A stretch of DNA of 50,640 bases from a bacterium. Its GTDB lineage: Bacteria; Cyanobacteriota; Vampirovibrionia; Gastranaerophilales; Gastranaerophilaceae. Where the stretch lies: NCBI GenBank assembly GCA_017482685.1, contig JAFUMP010000003.1:1-50640 (forward strand), given 5' to 3'. Each line of letters starts with the position of its first letter. Within the stretch, counting starts at the first letter, position 1. The notes below the pieces were generated by a model that ran no database searches, was not told the origin of the DNA, and worked only from the letters and a program-made list of their open reading frames with translations. This document shows positions 1-6,877 of this stretch, in pieces. The position numbers and the translations under genes were made by a program.

Positions 1-125
1 AACTCACGTGCTTCTTGAAGCTTCTTCTCAGCTTCATATTTATCAGAATTTTTAAGCATTTGCTTTATTTCTTCCCAGATGTCTTCTTCGTCTGGTCGAC
101 GAAATCTATCGAGCCAAAATGCCAT
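1..125 (-). CDS. MAF-family hypothetical protein, N-terminal part (runs off left edge)
   Basis: The first 41 codons of a minus-strand gene are visible. The ATG (123-125) follows a GGAGG site at good spacing. The protein starts MAFWLDRFRRPDEEDIWEE and continues with a charged, probably helical stretch. The same opening, MAF..RFRRP[ND]EEDIWE, occurs at 6821-6877 just after the portal gene, so these are paralogues in the phage-like region. I do not recognise the family. The start overlaps a 25-codon ORF (106-183), which suggests translational coupling. The gene continues beyond base 1. Confidence 0.7.
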   Translation of the reverse strand, partial: MAFWLDRFRRPDEEDIWEEIKQMLKNSDKYEAEKKLQEARE

Positions 126-183
126 AAAGACCTCCTTTCAAATTTAATTTAACTGATACTTTTTGAATTTGGTTTTCTGCCAT
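106..183 (-). CDS. Small ORF (25 aa) coupled to the MAF-family gene
   Basis: A 25-codon frame starts with ATG at 181-183, 6-7 bases after GAAAGGAAAA, the same site type used by the lysozyme, portal and lipase genes here. It reads MAENQIQKVSVKLNLKGG and then four to eight more residues, and ends at TAG (106-108), inside the next gene. Its 3' part contains that gene's GGAGG site. It could be a leader peptide or a small phage protein. There is no similarity evidence. Confidence 0.4.
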   Translation of the reverse strand: MAENQIQKVSVKLNLKGGLYGILAR

Positions 184-204
184 AATTTTTCCTTTCATTA
201 ATAA

Positions 205-228
205 ATAACGGCTTTGATAAGCCGTTAT
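205..228 (-). terminator. Hairpin between remnant and small ORF
   Basis: ATAACGGCTT and AAGCCGTTAT flank a four-base loop. It lies after the TAA of the minus-strand remnant (243-488) and before the small ORF at 183. The T tract after it is weak (TTATTTATT), so it may be a terminator or a leader hairpin. Confidence 0.4.
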
Positions 229-370
229 AACAAATTATATTTTTACCACCAACCAAGCTTTTTGCGCCTACGTTTTAATTCTTCAAGCCATTCGTTATGT
301 AACAATGGCTTTTGAATAGACTGCTGGCTAGGGTTGAGATTGTTATAAGAAGGTTGTATAATGTTATTAG

Positions 371-419
371 GACTCTTTCCCGACCCTGGGTGTTGGTCCC
401 AGTCAGTTGGGAAAGAGTC
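371..419. repeat. Nested inverted repeat in coding remnant
   Basis: An outer 11-bp perfect stem, GACTCTTTCCC (371-381) and GGGAAAGAGTC (409-419), encloses an inner CTGGG/CCCAG stem (386-402). It lies in frame in the remnant and encodes the stretch around SFPTDWDQHPGSGKS. It looks like an inserted palindromic element. Confidence 0.6.
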
Positions 420-455
420 TGTTATTTTATAAAAATATTTATCTCCTTTACTATT

Positions 456-488
456 TTCAGCTTGTAGCGTGCAATTTATTGCACGAAA
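456..488. repeat. 33-bp hairpin repeat, copy 1
   Basis: These 33 bases are identical to 1908-1940. The core is the hairpin CGTGCAATTTATTGCACG (468-485). On the minus strand the repeat is the start of the remnant frame and encodes FRAINCTLQAE. Confidence 0.8.
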
Positions 489-500
489 TTATATAAAAAT

Positions 501-541
501 TATCGGAGGGCACATTTTATTTCGAAATGTACCCACCGATA
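501..541 (-). terminator. Terminator of the lysozyme-like gene
   Basis: A 17-bp stem with two mismatches (TATCGGAGGGCACATTT against its partner) around a short loop lies about 15 bases after the stop at 555. On the minus strand it is followed by TTTTTATAT. A related but weaker hairpin occurs at 4306-4337 beside another CGTGCAAT hairpin. Confidence 0.65.
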
Positions 542-554
542 TTTTATTTATTTT

Positions 555-1280
555 TTACCACAATCCCATTCTTTTACGTCTTAAACGCTTTCGCCATTCT
601 TCATCGCTTAAAGGTGGTTGAATAGGAGTTTCATTAATAACATTATCAGGAATTGTTTGTGTAGGTGGATTTACTTTTTTAGTTACATCCTGAATCATAT
701 TAGAGGTTTTATTAAGTATTTGATCAACTTTTTCTTCTTTAGTTTGTGGAAATCTTGGTGAATAGTAATTAGGATCTGTTATTTCAGCCACATCATATCC
801 GCCAAAATTTTTAATATATTCTTCAATACTAACCCCGTTTCCATCTTTTGGAACATACTTACCATTACTTCTCAAATACTTACCAGCTTGTACATATCCT
901 GTTAAATGAGCTGCAGCAAGTAATCCCGAAGGTGTTATATCAATATCATTAATTTTAGTACCTACGTAATTATGTGATTTTTCACTTTTCAAATATTGCC
1001 ATTGCTTTTTTACATAATCTTTTATTGCATTTTCTTGTGCATGTGGATTATTTAAAAAATCTTCTTTACTGAAAACTCCATCCTTTCCTAGAAATTTGCC
1101 CCTCCATTCTTGATGATTACCAGCAGAACGTCCATTATAATACCCAACGTCTGTCAATGCACCTTCCCCCATTTGATATTTTCCTAAATAACCAAAAGGA
1201 TTTACTGCAGAATAATTACCATTAGATTCCCTTTTTGCAAGTTCCTCTAACCATTCCTCTAATGTTTTATATTTTGTCAT
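555..1280 (-). CDS. Lysozyme/lytic transglycosylase-like protein, phage type
   Basis: 241 residues. The N-terminal part has RESNGNYSAVNPFGYLGKYQMG (residues about 17-38 at its core), the E-S-x-G-x-Y...G-x-Y-Q-M pattern of lysozyme-fold murein hydrolases, with Glu as the likely catalytic acid. The domain seems to run to about residue 165. A Pro/Thr-rich linker follows, then a basic, Trp-ended tail, WRKRLRRKRMGLW. There is no signal peptide, so release would need a holin, a virion or another route. The ATG has AGAAAGGAAAA upstream. The portal gene nearby suggests a virion-associated or lysis enzyme. The exact family is uncertain. Confidence 0.6.
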   Translation of the reverse strand: MTKYKTLEEWLEELAKRESNGNYSAVNPFGYLGKYQMGEGALTDVGYYNGRSAGNHQEWRGKFLGKDGVFSKEDFLNNPHAQENAIKDYVKKQWQYLKSEKSHNYVGTKINDIDITPSGLLAAAHLTGYVQAGKYLRSNGKYVPKDGNGVSIEEYIKNFGGYDVAEITDPNYYSPRFPQTKEEKVDQILNKTSNMIQDVTKKVNPPTQTIPDNVINETPIQPPLSDEEWRKRLRRKRMGLW

Positions 1281-1324
1281 ATTTTTCCTTTCTATTTAAT
1301 CAGGAAAAATTATTTATAATATTG

Positions 1325-1756
1325 TCAATTTTTTAATTCTTCAATAATACACTCTAGAATCTTTGCAATTTTGGAATTTGGCGCGAAATTCCTCCAAATA
1401 AGCTTATCATTATCAAAAACAACCTCTTCAATTAATTGATCATTTTTATCAAATAATGCAATACTTTTATTTGTATATTTTTGTTGGGTAGCATTAATAA
1501 GAATAAATCTAATACAATACGCAATCTCTATATCATAATTTTTTTCTAAATTTATATAGATATCTGAATTAGAAACGACATTCATATCTTTTGAAAGATA
1601 ACTATAAAAAATGTCAGCTTTAATATTAGAGTTAGTATTATATGATTTTAGATGTTGTTTGCTAATTTGAGTTTCGGCATCAATTATTATCCAATTACTC
1701 GCAAAAATCGGCAACGTTAAAAATATAAACAATATTAATAAAATAAATTTTTTCAT
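1325..1756 (-). CDS. Secreted hypothetical protein, surface-adhesin-E-like
   Basis: 143 residues with a clear signal peptide (KK, then a hydrophobic run ending PIFAS at about residue 20). The mature part begins NWIIID and ends with WRNFAPNSKIAKILECIIEE. That layout (early W, late W..F.P.S, C-terminal Cys helix) recalls small surface-adhesin-E-like envelope proteins, but the match is weak. It ends in TGA, which is rare in this window. TAAAAT lies six bases before the ATG with no ribosome site, so the mRNA is probably leaderless. Confidence 0.55.
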   Translation of the reverse strand: MKKFILLILFIFLTLPIFASNWIIIDAETQISKQHLKSYNTNSNIKADIFYSYLSKDMNVVSNSDIYINLEKNYDIEIAYCIRFILINATQQKYTNKSIALFDKNDQLIEEVVFDNDKLIWRNFAPNSKIAKILECIIEELKN

Positions 1757-1762
1757 AATTAA

Positions 1763-1768
1763 ATTTTA
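1763..1768 (-). promoter_or_regulatory. -10 box, leaderless promoter of 1325-1756
   Basis: On the minus strand TAAAAT is followed by six bases and then ATG, which puts the expected transcription start at or next to the start codon. No Shine-Dalgarno sequence is present. Confidence 0.5.
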
Positions 1769-1801
1769 CTAAATTTTATACTACATGTAAACATTTAAAA
1801 C

Positions 1802-1824
1802 CCAAAGGGGCTTTGCCCCTTTGG
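1802..1824 (-). terminator. Strong hairpin terminator
   Basis: CCAAAGGGGC, TTT and GCCCCTTTGG form a perfect 10-bp stem. On the minus strand it lies just after the stop of the remnant at 1833 and is followed by GTTTT. Confidence 0.75.
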
Positions 1825-1832
1825 ACTAAAAT

Positions 1833-1940
1833 TTAATCACCAAAAGCTTTTTTAAGAATTGCATTAACATAATTGTTAATTTCACAATCTCTTTCAGCTT
1901 GTTCTTCTTCAGCTTGTAGCGTGCAATTTATTGCACGAAA
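1833..1940 (-). pseudogene. Orphan 3' remnant related to the 464-aa portal-linked gene
   Basis: A frame with no start codon reads FRAINCTLQAEEEQAERD and ends NYVNAILKKAFGD with TAA at 1833-1835. The end resembles EQAWIDSILNKAF near the N-terminus of the protein at 5297-6691. The first 11 codons are the shared 33-bp repeat, exactly as in the remnant at 243-488, while everything after differs. It has its own strong terminator, so it may once have been transcribed as a unit. It is either a decayed gene or a silent segment. Confidence 0.5.
1908..1940. repeat. 33-bp hairpin repeat, copy 2
   Basis: Identical over 33 bases to 456-488, with the hairpin core at 1920-1937. It lies between the CreD stop (1958) and the remnant. 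Identity stops sharply on both sides. Confidence 0.8.
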
Positions 1941-1957
1941 AAACTTTATTTTTAGTA

Positions 1958-3184
1958 TTAATTTTCTAAATACCAATTTATATTTCTTGTTGAATACATT
2001 ACAATCGCAATTATTGCAAACATTCCAAAACTTCCAAGCAATAATGAAAAATCTTCTAAAAGCAATAATGTGTATAAAAATGCGTAAAGAATAATCATTA
2101 AACTAGTTATAAGTAAAGGAAATTTTTTAGACTTTCCTCGACCAATAACTGTATATGTATAGAAACTAATCAATGTTATAATTAGTATTGCTGAAATTAT
2201 ATAAGATAAATTAAATGCTAAAAATTCAGATAAAGATACTAATAATAGGTAAAATACTAACATTGCACCGCCCAATAAACAATACTGTAAAGGGTGAATT
2301 TTCTTGTTTTCATTGGAAGTTAGTTCAAATATAAAATAACTCAAAAAAGTTAGTGATAAAAACAAAAAAGCATATTTCAATGTTCTATCTGCCATTCTAT
2401 AATTATCAACAGGTAAGAGCAAAGATACGCCCACTTTAGGATTATCTAAACTTAATGTTGCAATTTTAGGAGTTGCCCATTCCGCTTCAAAATTACCATT
2501 TTCGATTTTTCTATTCATAGGTAAAAAATCTCCTTCAAAACTTGGCGAAACCCAATTACCGGAAATTTTTACATTGTTTGTTTGACCACCTATATTTAAA
2601 AACAACTCATTTAACCCTCTGATACTATAAGAAATTTCAAAAGGAATAAAATCCGGAGCTGAATTTATTAATACTGCATGTTCCATGCCTGTAACTAAAA
2701 CTTCTGGCTTATTAGCGATTTTAAAAGAAGGCTCTTTCAAGAACCCTCTTGAATCACTAACTCCAATTTCGAGAATCATTTTTTTACCAGTAAGATTGCC
2801 ATAACTATTTTTAAAAGTCCCTTTTAACAAGACATTTGCAGTATAGACCGGAATTTTAAAAAATCCTTTTTTACGGATTTCTGTTTGTATTCGCACATCA
2901 GCATTATAATTATATAAAGTTAAGTATTTAATAGCCGATTCTTTAGCGCTATCGTCTTTAAATCTTAAACTAGGAGATTTAAAATATTGAGCATTTCCCC
3001 AAGAAATTGCAACTTTATTAACCGCTTCTTGTTTATAATTTTCTCTGTCCTCAATTATGCCGTGCATAAATCCAACAGGAATTAATAATACTAATAATAA
3101 AGTTACAATAACCCAAAATTTTTTCATTTTTGTTTCTTTATTAACAGAAATTTTATCTATTTCTTGTAAATCTTTTTCATCCAT
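1958..3184 (-). CDS. creD: CreD-family inner membrane protein
   Basis: 408 residues from the chosen start. The N-terminus has one membrane helix (KKFWVIVTLLLVLLIPVG), then EDRENYKQEAV..VAISWGNAQ, a CreD hallmark. A long periplasmic domain follows, then a cluster of C-terminal helices beginning HPLQYCLLGGAMLVFYLLL and SLSEFLAFNLSYIISA, also typical of CreD. I place the start at MDEKDLQEID because GGAGG lies just upstream; a longer frame to 3238 lacks a site. CreD proteins are linked to envelope integrity and stress. No CreBC regulators are adjacent. Confidence 0.85.
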   Translation of the reverse strand: MDEKDLQEIDKISVNKETKMKKFWVIVTLLLVLLIPVGFMHGIIEDRENYKQEAVNKVAISWGNAQYFKSPSLRFKDDSAKESAIKYLTLYNYNADVRIQTEIRKKGFFKIPVYTANVLLKGTFKNSYGNLTGKKMILEIGVSDSRGFLKEPSFKIANKPEVLVTGMEHAVLINSAPDFIPFEISYSIRGLNELFLNIGGQTNNVKISGNWVSPSFEGDFLPMNRKIENGNFEAEWATPKIATLSLDNPKVGVSLLLPVDNYRMADRTLKYAFLFLSLTFLSYFIFELTSNENKKIHPLQYCLLGGAMLVFYLLLVSLSEFLAFNLSYIISAILIITLISFYTYTVIGRGKSKKFPLLITSLMIILYAFLYTLLLLEDFSLLLGSFGMFAIIAIVMYSTRNINWYLEN

Positions 3185-3383
3185 TTTAAAACCTCCATTA
3201 TATAACCTTAGTCTAACATAGGTTTTAATATTTTGCAAGATTTTAATGTATTTTCTAAAATGGCGAGAAAGTTTGTCAAAATCCTATTCTATTTTAATCT
3301 TCAATATTTGAAATTGTCGGAAAAACAAATACAAAAAATTATAAGATATATTAAAAATAATATTATACTTTTTTTATAGTTAA

Positions 3384-3692
3384 TTAGAATCCTTTTAAAT
3401 TTTTTTTACTTTTTTTAAGCTTTCTAACCTCCCAATATAAGAATAATAAAATGAATGGTAAAAAACTACTCATTAAAATAATAAATATAAAAGTCAATTC
3501 TACAAAGTTTTCAAAAAAGTTGGAAGATAAAAAACAATTTATTAAAACTAACAAAATATATGGAAAATAAATCAGTAATAAGAATTTATATCTAAAATCC
3601 GATTTACTTTTCAAATTATAAAATAGTTTGCGTGTAAAAGAATTTTTATTTTTTATACACGCAAACTTATAGTAAAGTATCATACTTGGCAA
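3384..3692 (-). CDS. Small membrane protein, possibly the second half of a frameshifted gene
   Basis: 102 residues if started at TTG (3692). There are two strong hydrophobic helices (LLIYFPYILLVLINCFL and a run ending LPFILLFLYW) and a Lys-rich C-terminus. The frame is open upstream of the TTG through a run of nine A (3703-3711) and there is no ribosome site, so this is more likely the continuation of the gene at 3667-3873 in another frame than a separate gene. I do not recognise the family. Confidence 0.45.
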   Translation of the reverse strand: MPSMILYYKFACIKNKNSFTRKLFYNLKSKSDFRYKFLLLIYFPYILLVLINCFLSSNFFENFVELTFIFIILMSSFLPFILLFLYWEVRKLKKSKKNLKGF

Positions 3693-3873
3693 TTTTAGGA
3701 TTAAAAAAAAATAATAAGAAAAAAGCCAGAAACAGAATTATAACATTAAAGCCTGTTAATTCATAGAAAACAAACAAAACAGCTCCTGCAATTAATGCAA
3801 ATAATGAATCAGCAATAAAAAAGTTACAACATAAAAAACTTATCAAACTCTTATCAATAATATTTTTTTTCAT
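3667..3873 (-). CDS. Small membrane protein, possibly the first half of a frameshifted gene
   Basis: 68 residues with two hydrophobic stretches (LFALIAGAVLFVFYEL and a run of Leu/Phe ending FFF). It ends 26 bases past the TTG of the next frame. A nine-base homopolymer (3703-3711) lies at the overlap. A one-base slip there would fuse the two into one protein of about 160 residues with four or so helices. On the minus strand TGATAAAAT lies about nine bases before the ATG. Confidence 0.45.
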   Translation of the reverse strand: MKKNIIDKSLISFLCCNFFIADSLFALIAGAVLFVFYELTGFNVIILFLAFFLLFFFNPKIAKYDTLL

Positions 3874-3888
3874 TAGAACGATATTTTA

Positions 3889-4260
3889 TCATAACAAATC
3901 ATCTTCTTCAAGCTTGATTCTTACCGGAACAAAGATAAAGTAATTTTTTAAGTGTTGCAACTTTTGTAATGATGCAGCTGAATCATTTAACAAGGTTGTT
4001 TTTATATCTTGAGGGATATTTTTATCTTTTTTGTAATTATTATAATGATAATCATAATTATATTTATCATAACCAACTCCTTCAATATAACCATCTTTAG
4101 TTATTTTAGGATTTATTAAAGTCATGTGCCCAAAAGAATATTGTAAATTTTTATCATTTTTAAATTCAATTTCTAATTTATCACTTTTAAAACATTTATT
4201 TTTAGAATCAAAGTTTTTAGAGTCTAAGATCTGTTTTTTTAATTCTTTTGATGCATTAAG
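3889..4260 (-). pseudogene. Orphan 3' remnant of an unknown protein
   Basis: The frame is open from just after a TAG at the edge of the CGTGCAAT hairpin (4262-4291) to TGA/TAA at 3886-3891, about 123 codons. It reads NASKELKKQILDSKNF and later SFGHMTLINPKITKDGYIEG, then a Tyr/Asn-rich part and a C-terminus ending RIKLEEDDLL. The first ATG falls inside the continuous sequence (4125) without a ribosome site, so the 5' end seems lost. It is the third remnant here whose break lies at this type of hairpin. I do not recognise it. Confidence 0.45.
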
Positions 4261-4261
4261 C

Positions 4262-4291
4262 TATTATCGTGCAATAAATTGCACGATAATA
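4262..4291. repeat. CGTGCAAT palindrome, copy 3
   Basis: A 30-bp palindrome centred on CGTGCAATAAATTGCACG (4268-4285). The core matches the copies at 468 and 1920 apart from the loop. ATATAAAAAT and a GGGCACATTT hairpin arm follow, also as in copy 1. Confidence 0.7.
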
Positions 4292-4360
4292 TATAAAAAT
4301 GCTATGGGCACATTTATAATTTACCCCCATTTTGCCCACCCTACAACTTAATACTAAAGC

Positions 4361-5206
4361 TTAATTTTCTAATAGTTCTTTTATTTCTTGAGCTTTAGCA
4401 AAATCGCCTTCTTTTTCATATAAAACAATAGCTTGAAGAAAATCTTTTATCATATTATTATAATCACCCAATTTGTAATAAGCTATTGCCCTATTTTCAT
4501 AAACTTCAGCCGAAGAAGTTAAATGAATATGATTAATAGAATTCTTTTTTGCAATATTAATACATTTTGTATAATCTGCGAGAGCTTTTTTATAATCTTC
4601 TTTATAAAAAGCATATAAATTTCCTCTATAGTAATATGCAGACTTAATCGTATCTTTTGCATATTTAATTGCTAAAGTAAAATTTTTTAAAGCATTTTCT
4701 TTATCATTTTTAAAAAATAAAGCTAAGCCTTTATAATAGTATGCACTTGCTTCATTAGGATATTTTTTTATTATTCCATTTAGAATCTCTATTGCTTCAT
4801 CTTCTTTAGATGTTACTACAAAGAGTGATGCCTTTCCCAAGTAAGGACTTTTATAATTTTTATCTAACGAAATAGATTTTTCATAATCTATTAATGCCAA
4901 ATCATATTTTTTTAACATTTTATATAAATTAGCTCTATTATTGTATAAGTAAGGAATATTTGGGTATATTTCAATACATTTATTATATACAACTTCTAAA
5001 TCTGTAAACTTTTTCTGTTTAAAGAGTGATATTGAAAGTTCTTCTAATTCATCAAGATTACAAGAATAATTCTCTGAAAGTTCTGTTTTAGATGAATAAA
5101 AATCTTGACTTGAATCATAAAAAACCGTTTTTTGGGCAAAGACAGATTCTGTTAAATGTAAAAATGAAACAAATAGTAAAATTATTACTAAATAAATCTT
5201 GCGCAT
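4361..5206 (-). CDS. Exported TPR-repeat protein
   Basis: 281 residues. A signal peptide (RKIYLVIILLFVSFLHL..SVFAQ, cleavage near residue 25) is followed by about five or six TPR units, for example YDLALIDYEKSISLDKNYKSP and KKALADYTKCINIAKK. Such proteins are protein-binding scaffolds in the envelope. AGAGGA lies at the right distance from the ATG. The gene sits among phage-like genes but shows no phage trait. A perfect palindrome at 5259-5292 separates it from the gene upstream. Confidence 0.75.
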   Translation of the reverse strand: MRKIYLVIILLFVSFLHLTESVFAQKTVFYDSSQDFYSSKTELSENYSCNLDELEELSISLFKQKKFTDLEVVYNKCIEIYPNIPYLYNNRANLYKMLKKYDLALIDYEKSISLDKNYKSPYLGKASLFVVTSKEDEAIEILNGIIKKYPNEASAYYYKGLALFFKNDKENALKNFTLAIKYAKDTIKSAYYYRGNLYAFYKEDYKKALADYTKCINIAKKNSINHIHLTSSAEVYENRAIAYYKLGDYNNMIKDFLQAIVLYEKEGDFAKAQEIKELLEN

Positions 5207-5258
5207 ATTAATTCCTCTACAATATTAGATTAATAAAAATAATAAACTTTGTCTATAG

Positions 5259-5292
5259 TTAAAAGTAGGTGGCTTAAGCCACCTACTTTTAA
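5259..5292 (-). terminator. Perfect 34-bp palindrome, terminator
   Basis: TTAAAAGTAGGTGGCTT and its exact complement form one palindrome, five bases after the stop of 5297-6691. Runs of A and T at both ends make it a likely bidirectional terminator. Confidence 0.75.
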
Positions 5293-5296
5293 TCAA

Positions 5297-6691
5297 TTAA
5301 CGTTGCATCTTTTTCATTAATTTATTTAACAATTTTTCTTTTTCTTCTTCGTCTTCAATTATTACATCCATCACTGTAAAGAAGTTTTCTAAAGCTCCTT
5401 TTTCTTGAAGACTATAGCCATGATTATTTGGAATATTTTTTAATGTATCGGCTCTTTTTTTAAAGTCATAATCATCTCCAATTTTTCCATGTTTACGTCC
5501 TTGTTCATCGATATATGCATCAATCAACTTTGCATGTTGAATTGAAGAATGTCTGTCGAACTTATCTTTATTTGTAATTGCCTCTATCATCGTTGCATCG
5601 AAATTCAAATTATCACCTTTAAATTTACCATCTTTAATATCTTGATAATTTTTATCAAATGCCCTTTTTAATTCACGAGATTTTCCAAATTTTTTTGAAA
5701 CATCTGAATCTGTATTATAGTATACTCCCCTTTCATTAGGTTTTACACCATATCTCTTCAGAACTTCCTGCGTTTTAGAATCTAGAGAGCTCATATTATC
5801 CAAAATCTTAGCATTTTTATCAGTTCTCGCTTTTGAAAAATCTGTTCTCGCATCAGTATACATATTAGAAGATATTGGATAACTATTTTTTATTAATTCC
5901 GCATTTCTTAGATAGTTGTCCAAAAAATTTTCTTGCCAAGTTAAATTGTTTTTACCAGTTTTTTTAATATCACTTTGTTCTATTCCAGCAGCACCACCTG
6001 TTAGGACACCATCGGCATCTTTTTCTTCAACACCGTTAGCTTTATCCCACGCTTTATTGAAGGCTTCTAGCTCACGCGCTTCGCGTGCTTCACGTTCTTC
6101 ATCTGTTTCATCCGGTAGAAGATCTTCGTATCTTAAATATGGCTCATCTTGAAGTTCAGAAGATGTTTCTTCAGGCTCTTCTTTCGAATTCCCTTCATCG
6201 GTTTCTTCTGATGTTTCAAGCTCTTCTGAAGTTGTATCTTCATCTTCGTCTGGCATTTCTTCATAATCAACAGGTTCTTCAGCTTCGTATTTTGGTTTCT
6301 GTTTCTTTTCTATAAAAGGACCTTCGATTTCATCTATAACAATATTGTGATTAGGATCCCTAAAATAATTTTTTCGCATTTCTTTTTCTTCTTCATCATA
6401 AACAGGAGCAAAGCTTCCATTTTTATAATCAGTAGATTTTCCTAAATCAGGAAACTCATTTTGTTTTTTCTTATTAGTAAATCCGTTTATAGAATTTTGT
6501 CCAAAACCTTCTAATGAATTTTGATTTGATGTACCCATTGGTGATATTGAACTGTTATTAGTTTTCAAAGTTTGCTCTGTTTGTGTATTTGGATTTTCAG
6601 GAAACGCTTTGTTCAAGATTGAATCTATCCAAGCTTGTTCTTGTTGTTTCTTCAGAGCAATTTCTTGCTCTGAAGGGGGATTTAATAACAT
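5297..6691 (-). CDS. Acidic phage-structural-like protein, body of an interrupted MAF-family gene
   Basis: 464 residues from the first ATG, but no ribosome site precedes it and the frame is open upstream through ELKQ (to 6703). The paralogue at 1-125 reads DIWEEIKQML, so the real protein should start at 6877 with MAFYGERFRRPNEEDIWE and continue LKQMLLNPPSEQE after a 120-123-bp segment that contains stops. Regions: an N-terminal Gln/Lys helix, an Asn/Gly linker, a very acidic stretch (residues about 130-215), then a mixed-charge C-terminal half ending in a Lys-rich helix. It lies right after the portal gene, so a scaffold or internal virion protein is possible. Confidence 0.6.
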   Translation of the reverse strand: MLLNPPSEQEIALKKQQEQAWIDSILNKAFPENPNTQTEQTLKTNNSSISPMGTSNQNSLEGFGQNSINGFTNKKKQNEFPDLGKSTDYKNGSFAPVYDEEEKEMRKNYFRDPNHNIVIDEIEGPFIEKKQKPKYEAEEPVDYEEMPDEDEDTTSEELETSEETDEGNSKEEPEETSSELQDEPYLRYEDLLPDETDEEREAREARELEAFNKAWDKANGVEEKDADGVLTGGAAGIEQSDIKKTGKNNLTWQENFLDNYLRNAELIKNSYPISSNMYTDARTDFSKARTDKNAKILDNMSSLDSKTQEVLKRYGVKPNERGVYYNTDSDVSKKFGKSRELKRAFDKNYQDIKDGKFKGDNLNFDATMIEAITNKDKFDRHSSIQHAKLIDAYIDEQGRKHGKIGDDYDFKKRADTLKNIPNNHGYSLQEKGALENFFTVMDVIIEDEEEKEKLLNKLMKKMQR

Positions 6692-6699
6692 CTGTTTTA

Positions 6700-6826
6700 A
6701 TTCAGGAACGGTTTCGTTTAGCCTTAAAAACTATCTCGTTTTCAAGGCTAAACTCACACACCATCGGTCAAACTGGTAAAAAACTCAATAATTTGTCATT
6801 ATTGGTTTTTCACCAGTTCTTCATTC
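6700..6826. other. 123-bp insert with two hairpins, flanked by ATTC repeats
   Basis: ATTC occurs at 6700-6703 and 6823-6826, 123 bp (41 codons) apart. Between them are two hairpins: arms 6716-6731 and 6738-6753 (15 of 16 paired, six-base loop), and arms 6771-6792 and 6798-6818 (about 20 pairs, five-base loop). On the minus strand the insert begins with TGA right after GAA and ends with GAA TTA. It splits a MAF-family gene while keeping the frame. It codes for no protein itself. It is a small palindromic mobile element or a region skipped in RNA or translation. Confidence 0.7.
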
Positions 6827-6877
6827 CCAGATATCTTCTTCGTTTGGTCGACGAAATCTTTCACCGTAAAAAGCCAT
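6821..6877 (-). CDS. Start of the interrupted MAF-family gene
   Basis: An 18-codon frame, MAFYGERFRRPNEEDIWE, then TGA (6821-6823). Its ATG overlaps the portal stop as TAATG, so it is translationally coupled to the portal gene. It is too well conserved with the paralogue at 1-125 to be chance. It is in the same frame as the 464-aa body (5297-6691), with the two-hairpin insert in between. Confidence 0.65.
   Translation of the reverse strand: MAFYGERFRRPNEEDIWE

Larger units (their letters stand above)
243..488 (-). pseudogene. Orphan 3' remnant with the lysozyme-like C-terminal tail
   Basis: This open frame has no ATG, and a stop (489-491) lies directly upstream. It reads FRAINCTLQAE and then a Gln/Asn/Pro-rich stretch, ending NEWLEELKRRRKKLGWW. 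The intact neighbour at 555-1280 ends EEWRKRLRRKRMGLW, so the tails are related. Its first codons lie inside the shared 33-bp hairpin repeat (456-488). A nested palindrome (371-419) lies within it. It is best read as the 3' end of a paralogue cut at the repeat, or as a silent C-terminal cassette. Confidence 0.6.

Noticed and set aside
456..4291. CGTGCAAT hairpins as integron attC sites
   Set aside because: No RYYYAAC/GTTRRRY core pairs and no integrase of the integron type nearby; the recombinase at 25276 is far away and of a different kind.
4124..4351. Plus-strand ORF across the third hairpin
   Set aside because: It runs antisense to the remnant and reads the palindrome; it lacks a ribosome site.
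5916..6315. Plus-strand ORFs opposite the acidic 464-aa gene
   Set aside because: They are low-complexity mirrors of Glu/Ser-rich codons, without ribosome sites.
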